A stretch of 9,754 nt of DNA from an uncultured Enterococcus sp. (GTDB taxonomy: Bacteria; Bacillota; Bacilli; Lactobacillales; Enterococcaceae): assembly GCA_946409145.1 (NCBI GenBank), contig CAMJVA010000046.1, positions 1 through 9,754 on the forward strand, in the 5' to 3' direction. Below are positions 1 through 6,814 of the stretch, piece by piece. The notes below the pieces were generated by a model. The model did not search any database. It had not been told where the DNA came from and worked only from the letters and a program-made list of their open reading frames with translations. Position numbers and translations under genes: made by a program. Numbering within the stretch: the stretch's first letter is position 1; each line of letters starts with the position of its first letter.

Positions 1-90
1 AAAAAGTAAAGGCTTACAAAACTTATCCTATCCTTTTTAGAAAGAAAGTCAATGACCCTTTTTTTCTTTAAAAAAAGCTTTTTTGAAAGT

Positions 91-124
91 TAAAAAAAGC
101 GTGAAAGAGTTTTTCCTCCTTCAC
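91..124 (-). terminator. Intrinsic terminator of the EamA transporter gene
   Basis: Read on the minus strand, positions 124 down to 101 form a 9-bp stem (GTGAAGGAG with CTCTTTCAC, one G-U pair) and a 6-base loop GAAAAA. A run of seven T follows at 98-92. It begins 17 bases after the transporter stop codon, so it most likely ends that transcript. The remaining bases 1-90 are AT-rich; I see no gene or clear signal there. Confidence 0.75.
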
Positions 125-141
125 ACTTTTCCTTCGCTTTT

Positions 142-1050
142 TTAACCGTCATAAAATCCTAAAACCGCAATGGCTAAAATGACAAAAAAGACAGCCAGAT
201 ATTGTTTTTTGTTGAGCTTTTCTTTTAAGAAAATTCGCGCAAAAATAATGGATACGACTGAATAAGAAGCAATCATTGGAGCTGCCACAATAGCATTGGC
301 GCTCATGGCAAAAACGTAGAAAAATTGTCCCAAAGTTTCAAAAATAGCCGCTAATCCTTTGTCTTTTTCTTTAAAGATTTGAACTTTTTCATGCTTCACA
401 AAATGTAAATAAGCCCAGACAATTAAGCCTACAATTAAAAAGGTGAGTTCATAACTCATGTTTGCTTGATCTTCTGGTAAAATATTCCGATAGTCTAAAT
501 AAATGCCATCAAAGAACGTCCCTAAACCGTCAATAATACAATATAAAATAGGAAAAATAATCGCCACTGCACCTAAACGATATTTTCGGTCAATTTTTTC
601 CCCTTTTTCTTTTAGTAAAGCATCATTTTCTTGTTTTTCAAAAACAGATAATAAGAATAAACCAATAATAATAACAATAACTGCTGCCCATTGAAGAGGT
701 GCCATATTTTCATGCATAATAAAAAATGAAAGCAACACCACTACAGCACCAGAGGAATTACTAATGGGACTGGAAATAGAAAGTTCAATATATCGTAACC
801 CCACATATCCTAGTGCCATAGATAAAATATACATACTGGAAACTGGTAAATATACTAAAATATTTTTAAAATCATAATCAATGCCTTCGTAAATACCATA
901 ATAAAAAATGGCATGAATTCCCATGACAAGACCAACCATAATCACCGTTTTTAAGGCAGAGTAGCGATCTGCTTCATTGTTTCCTTTTTTATAAAAAAGA
1001 TCCGCTGCACCCCAAGCAATTAAAGTAACAAATGCTGGTAAAAACCACAT
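142..1050 (-). CDS. EamA/DMT-superfamily transporter
   Basis: Predicted 302-residue inner-membrane transporter of the drug/metabolite (EamA) superfamily. Nearly the whole chain is hydrophobic and fits about ten membrane helices arranged as two EamA repeats, roughly residues 2-136 and 160-300. Each repeat ends in the usual pattern of a small-residue helix, a short charged turn (HENMAPLQ near 113; KEKLNKKQ near 276) and a final Ile/Val/Leu-rich helix. Residues 137-158 form a charged cytoplasmic linker between the halves. The length is normal for the family. The ATG at 1050 is well supported by GAAAGGAG at 1059-1066 (minus strand) with 8-base spacing. It is a single-gene transcript, divergent from the small membrane protein and followed by its own terminator. 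Family members export or import amino acids, nucleotide-related metabolites or drugs. Nothing here identifies the substrate, so the specific role is unknown. Confidence 0.85.
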   Translation of the reverse strand: MWFLPAFVTLIAWGAADLFYKKGNNEADRYSALKTVIMVGLVMGIHAIFYYGIYEGIDYDFKNILVYLPVSSMYILSMALGYVGLRYIELSISSPISNSSGAVVVLLSFFIMHENMAPLQWAAVIVIIIGLFLLSVFEKQENDALLKEKGEKIDRKYRLGAVAIIFPILYCIIDGLGTFFDGIYLDYRNILPEDQANMSYELTFLIVGLIVWAYLHFVKHEKVQIFKEKDKGLAAIFETLGQFFYVFAMSANAIVAAPMIASYSVVSIIFARIFLKEKLNKKQYLAVFFVILAIAVLGFYDG

Positions 1051-1085
1051 AACATCTTCTCCTTTCTTAATTTTAATACTTTTTA

Positions 1086-1114
1086 AGATTACTTTAAGTC
1101 CTATTTCTCGTCAA
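1086..1114 (-). promoter_or_regulatory. Putative sigma-A promoter of the EamA transporter gene
   Basis: On the minus strand a TTGACG -35 box (1109-1114) lies 17 bases from TAATCT (1086-1091). The -35 box matches 5 of 6 consensus bases but the -10 only 3 of 6, so this is a moderate call based on spacing and position, about 35 bases before the gene start. Confidence 0.45.
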
Positions 1115-1166
1115 CTTATTATGAAATAAAATTAAAAGATTTTTTTTAGAAAAAAATAGAGAATTC

Positions 1167-1195
1167 ATGACAAAAGGTCCGTATTCTGTTAAACT
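1167..1195 (+). promoter_or_regulatory. Putative sigma-A promoter with extended -10 for the small membrane protein
   Basis: ATGACA (1167-1172, 5 of 6 to TTGACA) and TAAACT (1190-1195) are separated by 17 bases, and a TG pair sits one base before the -10, giving an extended -10. Transcription would start near 1202, leaving a leader of about 23 bases before the TTG start. Confidence 0.6.
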
Positions 1196-1224
1196 ATTCA
1201 CGTATACAAAGTGAGGTGACAACA

Positions 1225-1521
1225 TTGGTACCATTCTTTATTTATTGGGCAATTATTTTAGTTTGTATTGCGTGGGCTGTATTAAGCTTATGGTTTACCA
1301 TTTTTTATTTATCACGGAAGGAAAATGGAAATCTTTGGGCCTTTGCATTATTTAACGTGATTGCCGGCATTGTGTTAGCAATCGCCTTGGCAATTTATCG
1401 TACATGGGGTTGGGGTATCACCCAATACTCCTCATTAATTTATGTAATTTTAGGTGTTTTTGCTGTTCTCACTATTTTCCAAGCTATTTTTGGAAGAGAA
1501 CCAAAAGCTGCCAAAGCTTAA
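1225..1521 (+). CDS. Small three-helix membrane protein, unrecognised
   Basis: Hypothetical integral membrane protein; I do not recognise the family and assign no function. I place the start at TTG 1225, giving 98 residues. A seven-base GAGGTGA ribosome site (1213-1219) sits 5 bases before it. The upstream in-frame GTG at 1216 lies inside that ribosome site and would have no usable one of its own. Three hydrophobic segments are visible, about residues 5-28, 36-56 and 68-90, rich in Ile, Trp, Ala and Leu. Between them are SRKENGN (30-36) and an RTWGWG turn (58-63), and the tail GREPKAAKA is basic and probably cytoplasmic. It has its own promoter and a strong terminator, so it is probably an independent gene. 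It does not overlap its neighbours. The reading frame next to it at 1404-1589 is a shadow. Confidence 0.75.
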   Translation: MVPFFIYWAIILVCIAWAVLSLWFTIFYLSRKENGNLWAFALFNVIAGIVLAIALAIYRTWGWGITQYSSLIYVILGVFAVLTIFQAIFGREPKAAKA

Positions 1522-1528
1522 ACACGCT

Positions 1529-1564
1529 AAAAAATCCGCAGAATTTATTTTCTGCGGATTTTTT
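1529..1564. terminator. Bidirectional intrinsic terminator between the small membrane protein gene and pepX
   Basis: A perfect 15-bp stem (1529-1543 with 1550-1564) carries the core ATCCGCAGAA/TTCTGCGGAT and a 6-base loop TTTATT. The stem's outer A/T pairs give a T run on either strand: TTTTTTG then TTTTT on plus, TTTTTTAG on minus. It starts 7 bases after the small gene's stop and 4 bases after the pepX stop, so it can end both convergent transcripts. Confidence 0.93.
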
Positions 1565-1568
1565 GTTT

Positions 1569-3959
1569 TTATTGTACAGGAATCCTTAGTGTCACACTAG
1601 AAAGATCTACCGTATAGGCAATCTCTTGGTTTCCTCTTACAGTCATGCCAAAGTCAGTGGCGTAAATAATCAGCCCTAGTTGGTGACCTTGGGGAATTTT
1701 ATATAAAGTAGGTTGTAAGTCTAAAGATATTTCTACCATTTCATCAGCTTTAAGGTCATCTACTTCATAGGCATTTCTTCTATTTTGTAAATTAATATGG
1801 CCTTTAGTAATCATTTTAAATGGTGTTTCTTGGTCTTCTTTAAATTCTTGCAAGGTATCACTCTTAAAATGATACCCTAAGACTAAACTTTTTGCCCCAA
1901 GAACAGTGGGGACTTCTTTAAGACGCTTTTTCTTTCCATAATCAACTAATTGGAAAGACAACATGCCAAAGTCCACACTAGAAGCCACTTTTAAAGAAAG
2001 TTTTGGAGCACCACTTAAAAATAAATCTTCTAATGGTGCAGTCTTCATTAAGACACGGTTATTTTCTAGAGGAGAGTTGTCTGCTTTTAAATCTTTTTCC
2101 CATAAAGAAATATTTTTCGTATAAGCAGTGAATTGTTCTTCTTCTAAGGAATCTTTAAAAGTTTGCTTACTTTCTCCAGCAGGTTTTTCCTCACTTAAAC
2201 CTTGATCATTTACATAATAAGTTTTCATTTCACTGTCTTCATTTTCCCAAGTGGACAGTTTTTCCCAAGTTTCTGCTTTTAAATTATCTTGGAAAACCAC
2301 TGGAGGTAAAATGTCATTGGCAGAATTTTCCACTGCATAAAGTTTATTAGATAACCACAAATTAACCATATCTTGGAAATCAACAGAGGGCATATTATTA
2401 ATATAAATATGTTGTCCTTGATGTAAGACTAACTTACTTTTAATCGGCATTTTTTGTAATTTTTCCCACAACTGATACACGTGTCTTGGTTTCACATTCC
2501 AGTCATTCACCCCGTGAACCATAAAAATATCACACTTAATATTTTTTACATGAGGCAAATAATTTCTCTCATCCCAAAAAGTATTGTAATTTCCCGTTTT
2601 TCTATCTTGTAATCGTTTCATTTCCTCTTGTTTTTCATCAAAGAAGGCTTTATTTTTCAAATAATCCCCTGCTTCTAAACTTCTAGAAAATGTTTCTTCG
2701 GCTAAAACATCACAATCTTCTCCAGGAAATCCTCCAGGAGCAATGACTAACCCATTGTCCCGATAATATTCATACCAATTAGAAATAGCCGCTTCACTAA
2801 CAATCGTTTCTAAACCTTTAACACCTGTTGTGGCCACTGCTGTAGCTAGAGTTCCTAAATAAGAGCGTCCACCCATGGCAACACGCTTATTTGACCACCA
2901 GGCTTTGACTTCAATATTATCCGTTCGATTCGTGAAGGCACGACGATTTCCTGCTAACCACTCCACAATATTTTTCATACTTTCTGTTTGTTCTTTAGAA
3001 CCACACGTTTGAATACCGTCAGAATCTTTACTGCCAATTCCTGAGGCAAAAACTTGGATGAAACCTCTGGCTAATAAATAATTATTTAAGCTGTACACTT
3101 TTTCTTCATTAAACGTTTCTTCCGGTAAGTCTGCTTCACCTAACACTATGCGTTCTTTAGGTAAATTGATTTCTGGAGTCTTATAAGAAATGTCTTCATA
3201 AGGAATATCTCTTGGAGTTTTTCTTTCTAAAGGCACATTCACCCTATGCATTTTAGCGTCTCCTGTTACTGGATTTACCCCTTGATCATAAGGACTAGCG
3301 GTGAAAAAGACGGGCATTTTAATTTCATTTGAGGCTTTAGGGCGAATGATTTCTACTTTGAGTAAATCTCTTTTCCCATCTTCATCTGTATCAAGAGCAC
3401 TTTCCACATAAACCACTTCATAAATTGTTTCACTCATGTTAAAGACAGCTTGACTTTTTCCATTGAAAAAGAAAGGTTTTGGAAAATTTTTCCCTGCATA
3501 AAATCCCCGATTAGCTAAATCATCAATGAAAGTTAAGCCTTTTGTTGTATGAGTATTTAATAATTGGTACCAAGCATTTAAAAAGACTTCCCCTTTAGAA
3601 AAGTCTCCTGTTATTACAGGAATGCCACATTTGGCACAGGTTTTTAACGTGTCTTTTACAGTTAAAAAATCATTCACGTGAAATTTTAACAATTGCAAAG
3701 CCACGTGATAAAAAATTTCTGCACTTAATTTTTCTTCTTCTTGGAAAAATTCACTTAAGGTTTTTTCTGGGGTAGCTAAAAGACGGGTTAAATAATCTTT
3801 CACTCCTGATAAACTTTTAAATTGCGGAAAACTTTTCTCTAGAAAAAGTTCAAATAACTTTTTAGTATCTTCTGTTTCTTTTGTAAATCCTAAAGTAGAC
3901 AGTTCTTTTTCCACAGTGGAAAATTCAGGTAAAGCATAGGCAAATTGATTAATTTTCAT
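1569..3959 (-). CDS. pepX: Xaa-Pro dipeptidyl-peptidase PepX
   Basis: X-prolyl dipeptidyl aminopeptidase (EC 3.4.14.11, peptidase family S15), a cytoplasmic serine peptidase that removes X-Pro dipeptides from the N-terminus of peptides, completing breakdown of proline-rich peptides in lactic acid bacteria. The 796 residues follow the family order. First is a PepX-type N-terminal helical domain (about 1-150; it opens MKINQFAYALPEF). The alpha/beta-hydrolase core is about 170-540, and the C-terminal beta-sandwich about 550-796. The catalytic serine is visible in GGRSYLG (S366), the likely acid in HGVNDWNV (D486) and the histidine in HQGQH (H517). Their spacing is close to the published triad of the lactococcal enzyme. 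There is no signal peptide, as expected. The start keeps the conserved N-terminus, but the ribosome site is weak: only AGAAAG about 12 bases before the ATG. It is monocistronic, convergent with the small membrane gene and divergent from the importer. Length is at the upper end for the family. No frameshift seen. Confidence 0.96.
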   Translation of the reverse strand: MKINQFAYALPEFSTVEKELSTLGFTKETEDTKKLFELFLEKSFPQFKSLSGVKDYLTRLLATPEKTLSEFFQEEEKLSAEIFYHVALQLLKFHVNDFLTVKDTLKTCAKCGIPVITGDFSKGEVFLNAWYQLLNTHTTKGLTFIDDLANRGFYAGKNFPKPFFFNGKSQAVFNMSETIYEVVYVESALDTDEDGKRDLLKVEIIRPKASNEIKMPVFFTASPYDQGVNPVTGDAKMHRVNVPLERKTPRDIPYEDISYKTPEINLPKERIVLGEADLPEETFNEEKVYSLNNYLLARGFIQVFASGIGSKDSDGIQTCGSKEQTESMKNIVEWLAGNRRAFTNRTDNIEVKAWWSNKRVAMGGRSYLGTLATAVATTGVKGLETIVSEAAISNWYEYYRDNGLVIAPGGFPGEDCDVLAEETFSRSLEAGDYLKNKAFFDEKQEEMKRLQDRKTGNYNTFWDERNYLPHVKNIKCDIFMVHGVNDWNVKPRHVYQLWEKLQKMPIKSKLVLHQGQHIYINNMPSVDFQDMVNLWLSNKLYAVENSANDILPPVVFQDNLKAETWEKLSTWENEDSEMKTYYVNDQGLSEEKPAGESKQTFKDSLEEEQFTAYTKNISLWEKDLKADNSPLENNRVLMKTAPLEDLFLSGAPKLSLKVASSVDFGMLSFQLVDYGKKKRLKEVPTVLGAKSLVLGYHFKSDTLQEFKEDQETPFKMITKGHINLQNRRNAYEVDDLKADEMVEISLDLQPTLYKIPQGHQLGLIIYATDFGMTVRGNQEIAYTVDLSSVTLRIPVQ

Positions 3960-4105
3960 AAATTGTCACAACTTTCTGTTTATTTTAGATATACTTTAAC
4001 ACATTAATAGCACTCTAGAAGTTTTTTTACAGTGACACCACAAAAAAAGTTTTGTAGCCACTCTTTTCTCACAGAAAAATACTTCTGTAGTCAGCTATTT
4101 TTTCT

Positions 4106-4114
4106 AGTATAACA
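4106..4114 (-). promoter_or_regulatory. Putative extended -10 promoter element for pepX
   Basis: On the minus strand this reads TGTTATACT, an extended -10 with TATACT matching 5 of 6. No good -35 is seen 16-18 bases upstream, where the DNA is AATTAA-like. A start near 4099 would give pepX a leader of about 140 bases. That leader contains a 6-bp hairpin (4071-4076 with 4083-4088) and an imperfect inverted repeat (4031-4062). The element lies only about 20 bases from the -35 of the divergent lysine-importer promoter. Confidence 0.45.
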
Positions 4115-4132
4115 GAAAAAGACGAAAATTAA

Positions 4133-4161
4133 TTGACAGACTAAAAAAAATAGGCTATGGT
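4133..4161 (+). promoter_or_regulatory. Sigma-A promoter of the riboswitch-controlled ABC importer operon
   Basis: A perfect TTGACA -35 (4133-4138), a 17-base spacer and TATGGT (4156-4161, 4 of 6). The predicted start is near 4168, about 25 bases before the riboswitch aptamer and about 284 bases before the first start codon, which fits a riboswitch leader. Confidence 0.8.
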
Positions 4162-4192
4162 CTTACTAGATAATTAAATAGCTTGGAAATTC

Positions 4193-4361
4193 AAGGTAGA
4201 GGTTGCAGGTTTCATGACCCTTAACTAAGCGTAGTGACGCAATGAAGTTAAGTTTAGGGAAACTTGCCGAAATTAAATGAAGTTCACTAACTTTTTTTAA
4301 TTGGGGTAAAAGAGAATATCTTTTACACTGTCTTAGTGTGACAACTAAGGTGCGCTAATCT
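4193..4361 (+). promoter_or_regulatory. Lysine riboswitch (L-box) aptamer
   Basis: A five-helix junction of the lysine riboswitch type can be drawn directly. P1 is AGGTAG (4194-4199) with CTAATCT (4355-4361, one bulged A). P2 is 4205-4213 with 4259-4267, extended by CTTAACT/AGTTAAG (4220-4226, 4246-4252) and GCGT/ACGC (4229-4232, 4237-4240). P3 is 4271-4277 with 4296-4302 plus 4280-4284 with 4289-4293. P4 is 4306-4313 with 4319-4326. P5 is 4332-4337 with 4344-4349. The P2 loop TAGTGA (4232-4237) is exactly complementary to the P3 loop TCACTA (4284-4289), the kissing contact known in this class. Conserved junction strings also match the class: TAGAGG, GGGAAA...GCCGAA, CTGTC and the closing CTAATCT. 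Bound lysine should stabilise P1 and turn off the downstream importer. Confidence 0.93.
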
Positions 4362-4391
4362 AGAATCCGTTCATCCGAATGATAGTTTGCA
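4351..4391 (+). promoter_or_regulatory. Putative antiterminator of the lysine riboswitch
   Basis: GATAG (4381-4385) copies the 5' P1 strand (GGTAG, 4195-4199) and can pair with the same 3' P1 strand CTAATC (4355-4360, bulged A). The helix continues with TGC/GCA (4351-4353 with 4389-4391), which captures three bases of the terminator's left arm. P1 and this helix cannot form together, which gives a simple ON state without lysine. The intervening bases 4371-4382 can form a small competing TCAT/ATGA hairpin. Confidence 0.6.
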
Positions 4392-4423
4392 GCCTTTGTT
4401 TTTTTCTAGGGCTGTCTTTTTTT
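4389..4423 (+). terminator. Riboswitch-controlled intrinsic terminator
   Basis: GCAGCC (4389-4394) pairs with GGCTGT (4410-4415) in a 6-bp stem with a 15-base T-rich loop, followed after one C by seven T (4417-4423). It lies between the aptamer and the ribosome site and should stop transcription when lysine holds P1 closed. The stem is short for a terminator, consistent with a conditional one. Confidence 0.75.
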
Positions 4424-4451
4424 ATCTAAAATTAATTCGGAGGAGAAAGTT

Positions 4452-6020
4452 ATGAAAAAAAGTTTTATTTTACTTACCTTTTTAATCAGTTTATTCATCC
4501 CCACCCTCACTGTTCACGGAGAACAAGGAGAATTTCGCGTGGGCATGGAAGCCGCCTATGCTCCTTTTAACTGGACGCAAAACGACAACAGCAATAACGC
4601 TGCTGAAATTGATGGAGAACCTGTTTTTGCCAATGGTTATGATGTACAAATCGCCCAAAAAATTGCCAAAGCGTTGGACAAAAAATTAGTCATAGTAAAA
4701 ACTTCTTGGGATGGGTTAGTTCCAAGTTTAACTTCTGGAAAAATTGACGCCATTATTGCGGGCATGAGTCCCACAGAAGAAAGAAAACAAAAAATTGATT
4801 TTTCCAATAGTTACTGGACGTCTAATTTAGTCATGATTGTGAATAGTGAAGGAAAATACGCTAATGCTAAAAGTTTAGCCGATTTTTCTGGAGCAAAAAT
4901 TACTGGACAGTTAAATACTTTCCACTACTCAGTAATTGACCAAATCCCTGGGGTACAAAAACAAGAAGCCATGGACGATTTTACTAATATGCGCGCCGCC
5001 TTATCTAGTGGAGTCATTGACGGCTATGTAGCAGAGCGACCTGAAGGAATTACTGTTTCTGAAAAAGATAAAATTTATAAAATGATTGAATTTAAAGACG
5101 GGGCAGGCTTCACCACTGATCCTGCTGATACGCAAGTTGCTGTTGGCCTTAGAAAGGGCGATCCTAATATGCCCGTTATTAACCAAGTCTTAGAAACCAT
5201 GACTGAAAAAGATCAACTTGCGTTAATGGATGACATGATTAAAGCCCAACCTAAGACAACTGGAGAAAATGACACCCCAGAAAAAACAACTATTTTAACT
5301 ATTCTAAGAGATAATTGGCCAGCCCTTTTACGAGGTGTAGGTTACACTATTTTAATTTCCATGGTCGGAACAGTGGCTGGTTTAATCATTGGACTACTCA
5401 TTGGGGTTTTTCGTACCTCTCCTGTGGCAGAAAAAGGGCCACGAAAATTTTTCCATCTTTTATTTGAAAAATTATTAGCCATTTATATTGAAGTCTTTCG
5501 CGGTACCCCAATGATGGTTCAAGCCATGGTCATTTATTACGGCCTAGCGCAATTTGCCGGCATTGATTTAAACCGCATTATTGCCGCTTTGATAATTGTT
5601 TCCATTAATACTGGTGCTTATATGGCAGAAATCGTCCGAGGAGGAATTTTTTCCGTAGATAAAGGACAGTTTGAAGCCGCAGAAGCTATTGGGATGACTC
5701 ATGGACAAACCATGTCAAAAATTGTAATGCCCCAAGTGATTAGAAATATTTTGCCCGTTACTGGGAATGAATTTGTAATTAATATTAAAGATACTTCCGT
5801 TTTAAGCGTTATTTCTGTTTCAGAATTATTTTTCCAAGGAAAAACCATTGCTGGACAAACTCTACAAATTTATCCAACGTATTTTATTATCAGTCTCATT
5901 TATTTATTCCTCACCTTCTCCATTACCCGCTTGTTGAGAAGTGTGGAAAAACGCATGGATGGAAAGAGCAACTACATTCCTTATGCCAACCAAGATCAAG
6001 TCTCACACGTGGATAAATAG
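4452..6020 (+). CDS. Amino-acid ABC importer, fused substrate-binding and permease protein (probable lysine)
   Basis: A 522-residue fusion of two importer parts. Residues 1-23 are a signal sequence (MKK, then a hydrophobic stretch ending near TVHG) with no lipobox cysteine, so the binding domain is held at the membrane by the fusion. Residues about 25-265 are a family 3 solute-binding domain, with the typical opening RVGMEAAYAPFNW, then GYDVQIAQKIA, WDGLVPSLTSGKIDAIIAGM and the ERKQKIDFS segment. Residues about 285-500 are a HisM/GlnP-type permease with about five helices and the EAA loop EAAEAIGMTHGQTMSKIVMP (408-427), which docks the ATPase. This GlnP-like layout is common in Lactobacillales. 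The upstream lysine riboswitch points to lysine as the substrate; the class was predicted as LysXY by comparative genomics, but the protein itself does not prove it. The ATG at 4452 follows GGAGGAG (4439-4445) with 6-base spacing. The ATPase gene starts 11 bases after its stop. Confidence 0.93.
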   Translation: MKKSFILLTFLISLFIPTLTVHGEQGEFRVGMEAAYAPFNWTQNDNSNNAAEIDGEPVFANGYDVQIAQKIAKALDKKLVIVKTSWDGLVPSLTSGKIDAIIAGMSPTEERKQKIDFSNSYWTSNLVMIVNSEGKYANAKSLADFSGAKITGQLNTFHYSVIDQIPGVQKQEAMDDFTNMRAALSSGVIDGYVAERPEGITVSEKDKIYKMIEFKDGAGFTTDPADTQVAVGLRKGDPNMPVINQVLETMTEKDQLALMDDMIKAQPKTTGENDTPEKTTILTILRDNWPALLRGVGYTILISMVGTVAGLIIGLLIGVFRTSPVAEKGPRKFFHLLFEKLLAIYIEVFRGTPMMVQAMVIYYGLAQFAGIDLNRIIAALIIVSINTGAYMAEIVRGGIFSVDKGQFEAAEAIGMTHGQTMSKIVMPQVIRNILPVTGNEFVINIKDTSVLSVISVSELFFQGKTIAGQTLQIYPTYFIISLIYLFLTFSITRLLRSVEKRMDGKSNYIPYANQDQVSHVDK

Positions 6021-6024
6021 GAGG
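6019..6024 (+). promoter_or_regulatory. Ribosome binding site overlapping the upstream stop codon
   Basis: AGGAGG overlaps the last two bases of the TAG stop of the permease gene and lies 7 bases before the ATG at 6032. This fixes the ATPase start and suggests coupled translation of the two importer subunits. Confidence 0.85.
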
Positions 6025-6031
6025 AAAACTC

Positions 6032-6763
6032 ATGGATATTATTACTATTAATCATTTGAAAAAAAGTTACGGAGAAAATGAAGTTTTAAAAGATATTCAA
6101 CTAAACGTTACAAAAGGTGAAGTGGTCACTATTATCGGCTCTTCTGGTTCAGGAAAATCCACTCTCTTGCGCTGTATTAATCTTTTAGAAAAACCCACAG
6201 GAGGAGAAATTCTTTTCCAAGGGGAAAATGTTTTACAAGAAGGATACAACTTGCCTGCCTACCGCACTCATGTTGGGATGGTTTTTCAACAATTTAATTT
6301 ATTTAATAATTTAAATGTTTTGGAAAACTGTACAGTAGGACAAACCACTGTTTTAAAAAGAAATAGTGAAGAAGCTAAAAAAATCGCCATGAAAAATTTA
6401 GAAAAAGTCGGCATGGCTCCTTTTATTGAAGCGCGCCCTAGTCAATTATCCGGCGGGCAAAAACAAAGAATCGCCATTGCCCGCGCTCTTTCTATGGATT
6501 GTTCTGTGATGCTTTTTGATGAACCCACTTCAGCACTAGATCCAGAAATGGTAGGAGAAGTGTTAGAAACCATGCAGTCCTTAGCCCACACAGGACTAAC
6601 GATGATTGTGGTCACTCACGAAATGGGCTTTGCTAAAGAAGTTTCTGATCGGGTTATTTTTATGGACAAAGGATTAATCGCTGAACAAGGACATCCAGAT
6701 GATATTTTCACTCACCCTAAAGAAGAACGCACTAAAGAATTCTTAAAACGCGTTTTGAAATAA
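6032..6763 (+). CDS. Amino-acid ABC importer ATP-binding protein (probable lysine)
   Basis: Cytoplasmic ATPase of a polar amino-acid uptake ABC importer (GlnQ/HisP type), 243 residues, the usual length. All nucleotide-binding motifs are intact: Walker A GSSGSGKST (36-44), the Q-loop in VFQQFN, the signature LSGGQKQR, Walker B VMLFDEPTSALD, and the H-loop VVTHE. ATP binding and hydrolysis by its dimer would drive the permease half of the preceding gene through that protein's EAA loop. It is co-transcribed with that gene (11-base gap, shared riboswitch leader) and ends at a strong terminator, so the operon is complete with two genes: no separate binding protein or second permease is needed. Lysine specificity is inferred only from the riboswitch. 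Confidence 0.95.
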   Translation: MDIITINHLKKSYGENEVLKDIQLNVTKGEVVTIIGSSGSGKSTLLRCINLLEKPTGGEILFQGENVLQEGYNLPAYRTHVGMVFQQFNLFNNLNVLENCTVGQTTVLKRNSEEAKKIAMKNLEKVGMAPFIEARPSQLSGGQKQRIAIARALSMDCSVMLFDEPTSALDPEMVGEVLETMQSLAHTGLTMIVVTHEMGFAKEVSDRVIFMDKGLIAEQGHPDDIFTHPKEERTKEFLKRVLK

Positions 6764-6779
6764 ATTTAAAAGACAGTAA

Positions 6780-6814
6780 AAAACATCCTGAGGCGCTTTG
6801 CCTCAGGATGTTTT
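6780..6814. terminator. Bidirectional intrinsic terminator between the importer and oatA
   Basis: A perfect 15-bp stem (6780-6794 with 6800-6814) has core CATCCTGAGGC/GCCTCAGGATG and a 5-base loop GCTTT. On plus it ends TTTTATTTT; on minus it ends in TTTTTT. On the minus strand the stem begins within the TAA stop (6815-6813) of the acetyltransferase gene. It serves both convergent transcripts. Confidence 0.93.

Noticed and set aside
70..85. A/T-rich palindrome AAAAAAGCTTTTTT
   Set aside because: Almost no loop and only one central G-C step; the stem at 101-124 is a far better terminator.
503..694. Plus-strand open frame of 63 codons
   Set aside because: Lies wholly inside the EamA transporter gene on the other strand; Lys/Ser/Ile-rich, no ribosome site.
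1404..1589. Plus-strand open frame of 61 codons
   Set aside because: Out-of-frame overlap of the small membrane protein, and it runs through the terminator hairpin.
4031..4062. Imperfect inverted repeat as a terminator
   Set aside because: Stem is interrupted (AGTG/CACT plus ACAAAA/TTTTGT), has no good T run on either strand and follows no gene end.
4114..4135. Possible CodY box upstream of pepX
   Set aside because: The minus strand reads AATTTTCG then TCTTTTT; only the first half matches the AATTTTCWGAAAATT consensus, with about seven mismatches in all.
4193..4423. T-box (tRNA-sensing) leader
   Set aside because: No specifier stem or T-box core sequence (AGGGTGGNACCGCG-like) is present, while all lysine riboswitch helices and the kissing loops are.
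5001..5186. Minus-strand open frame of 61 codons
   Set aside because: Antisense shadow inside the importer binding domain; no supporting start signals.
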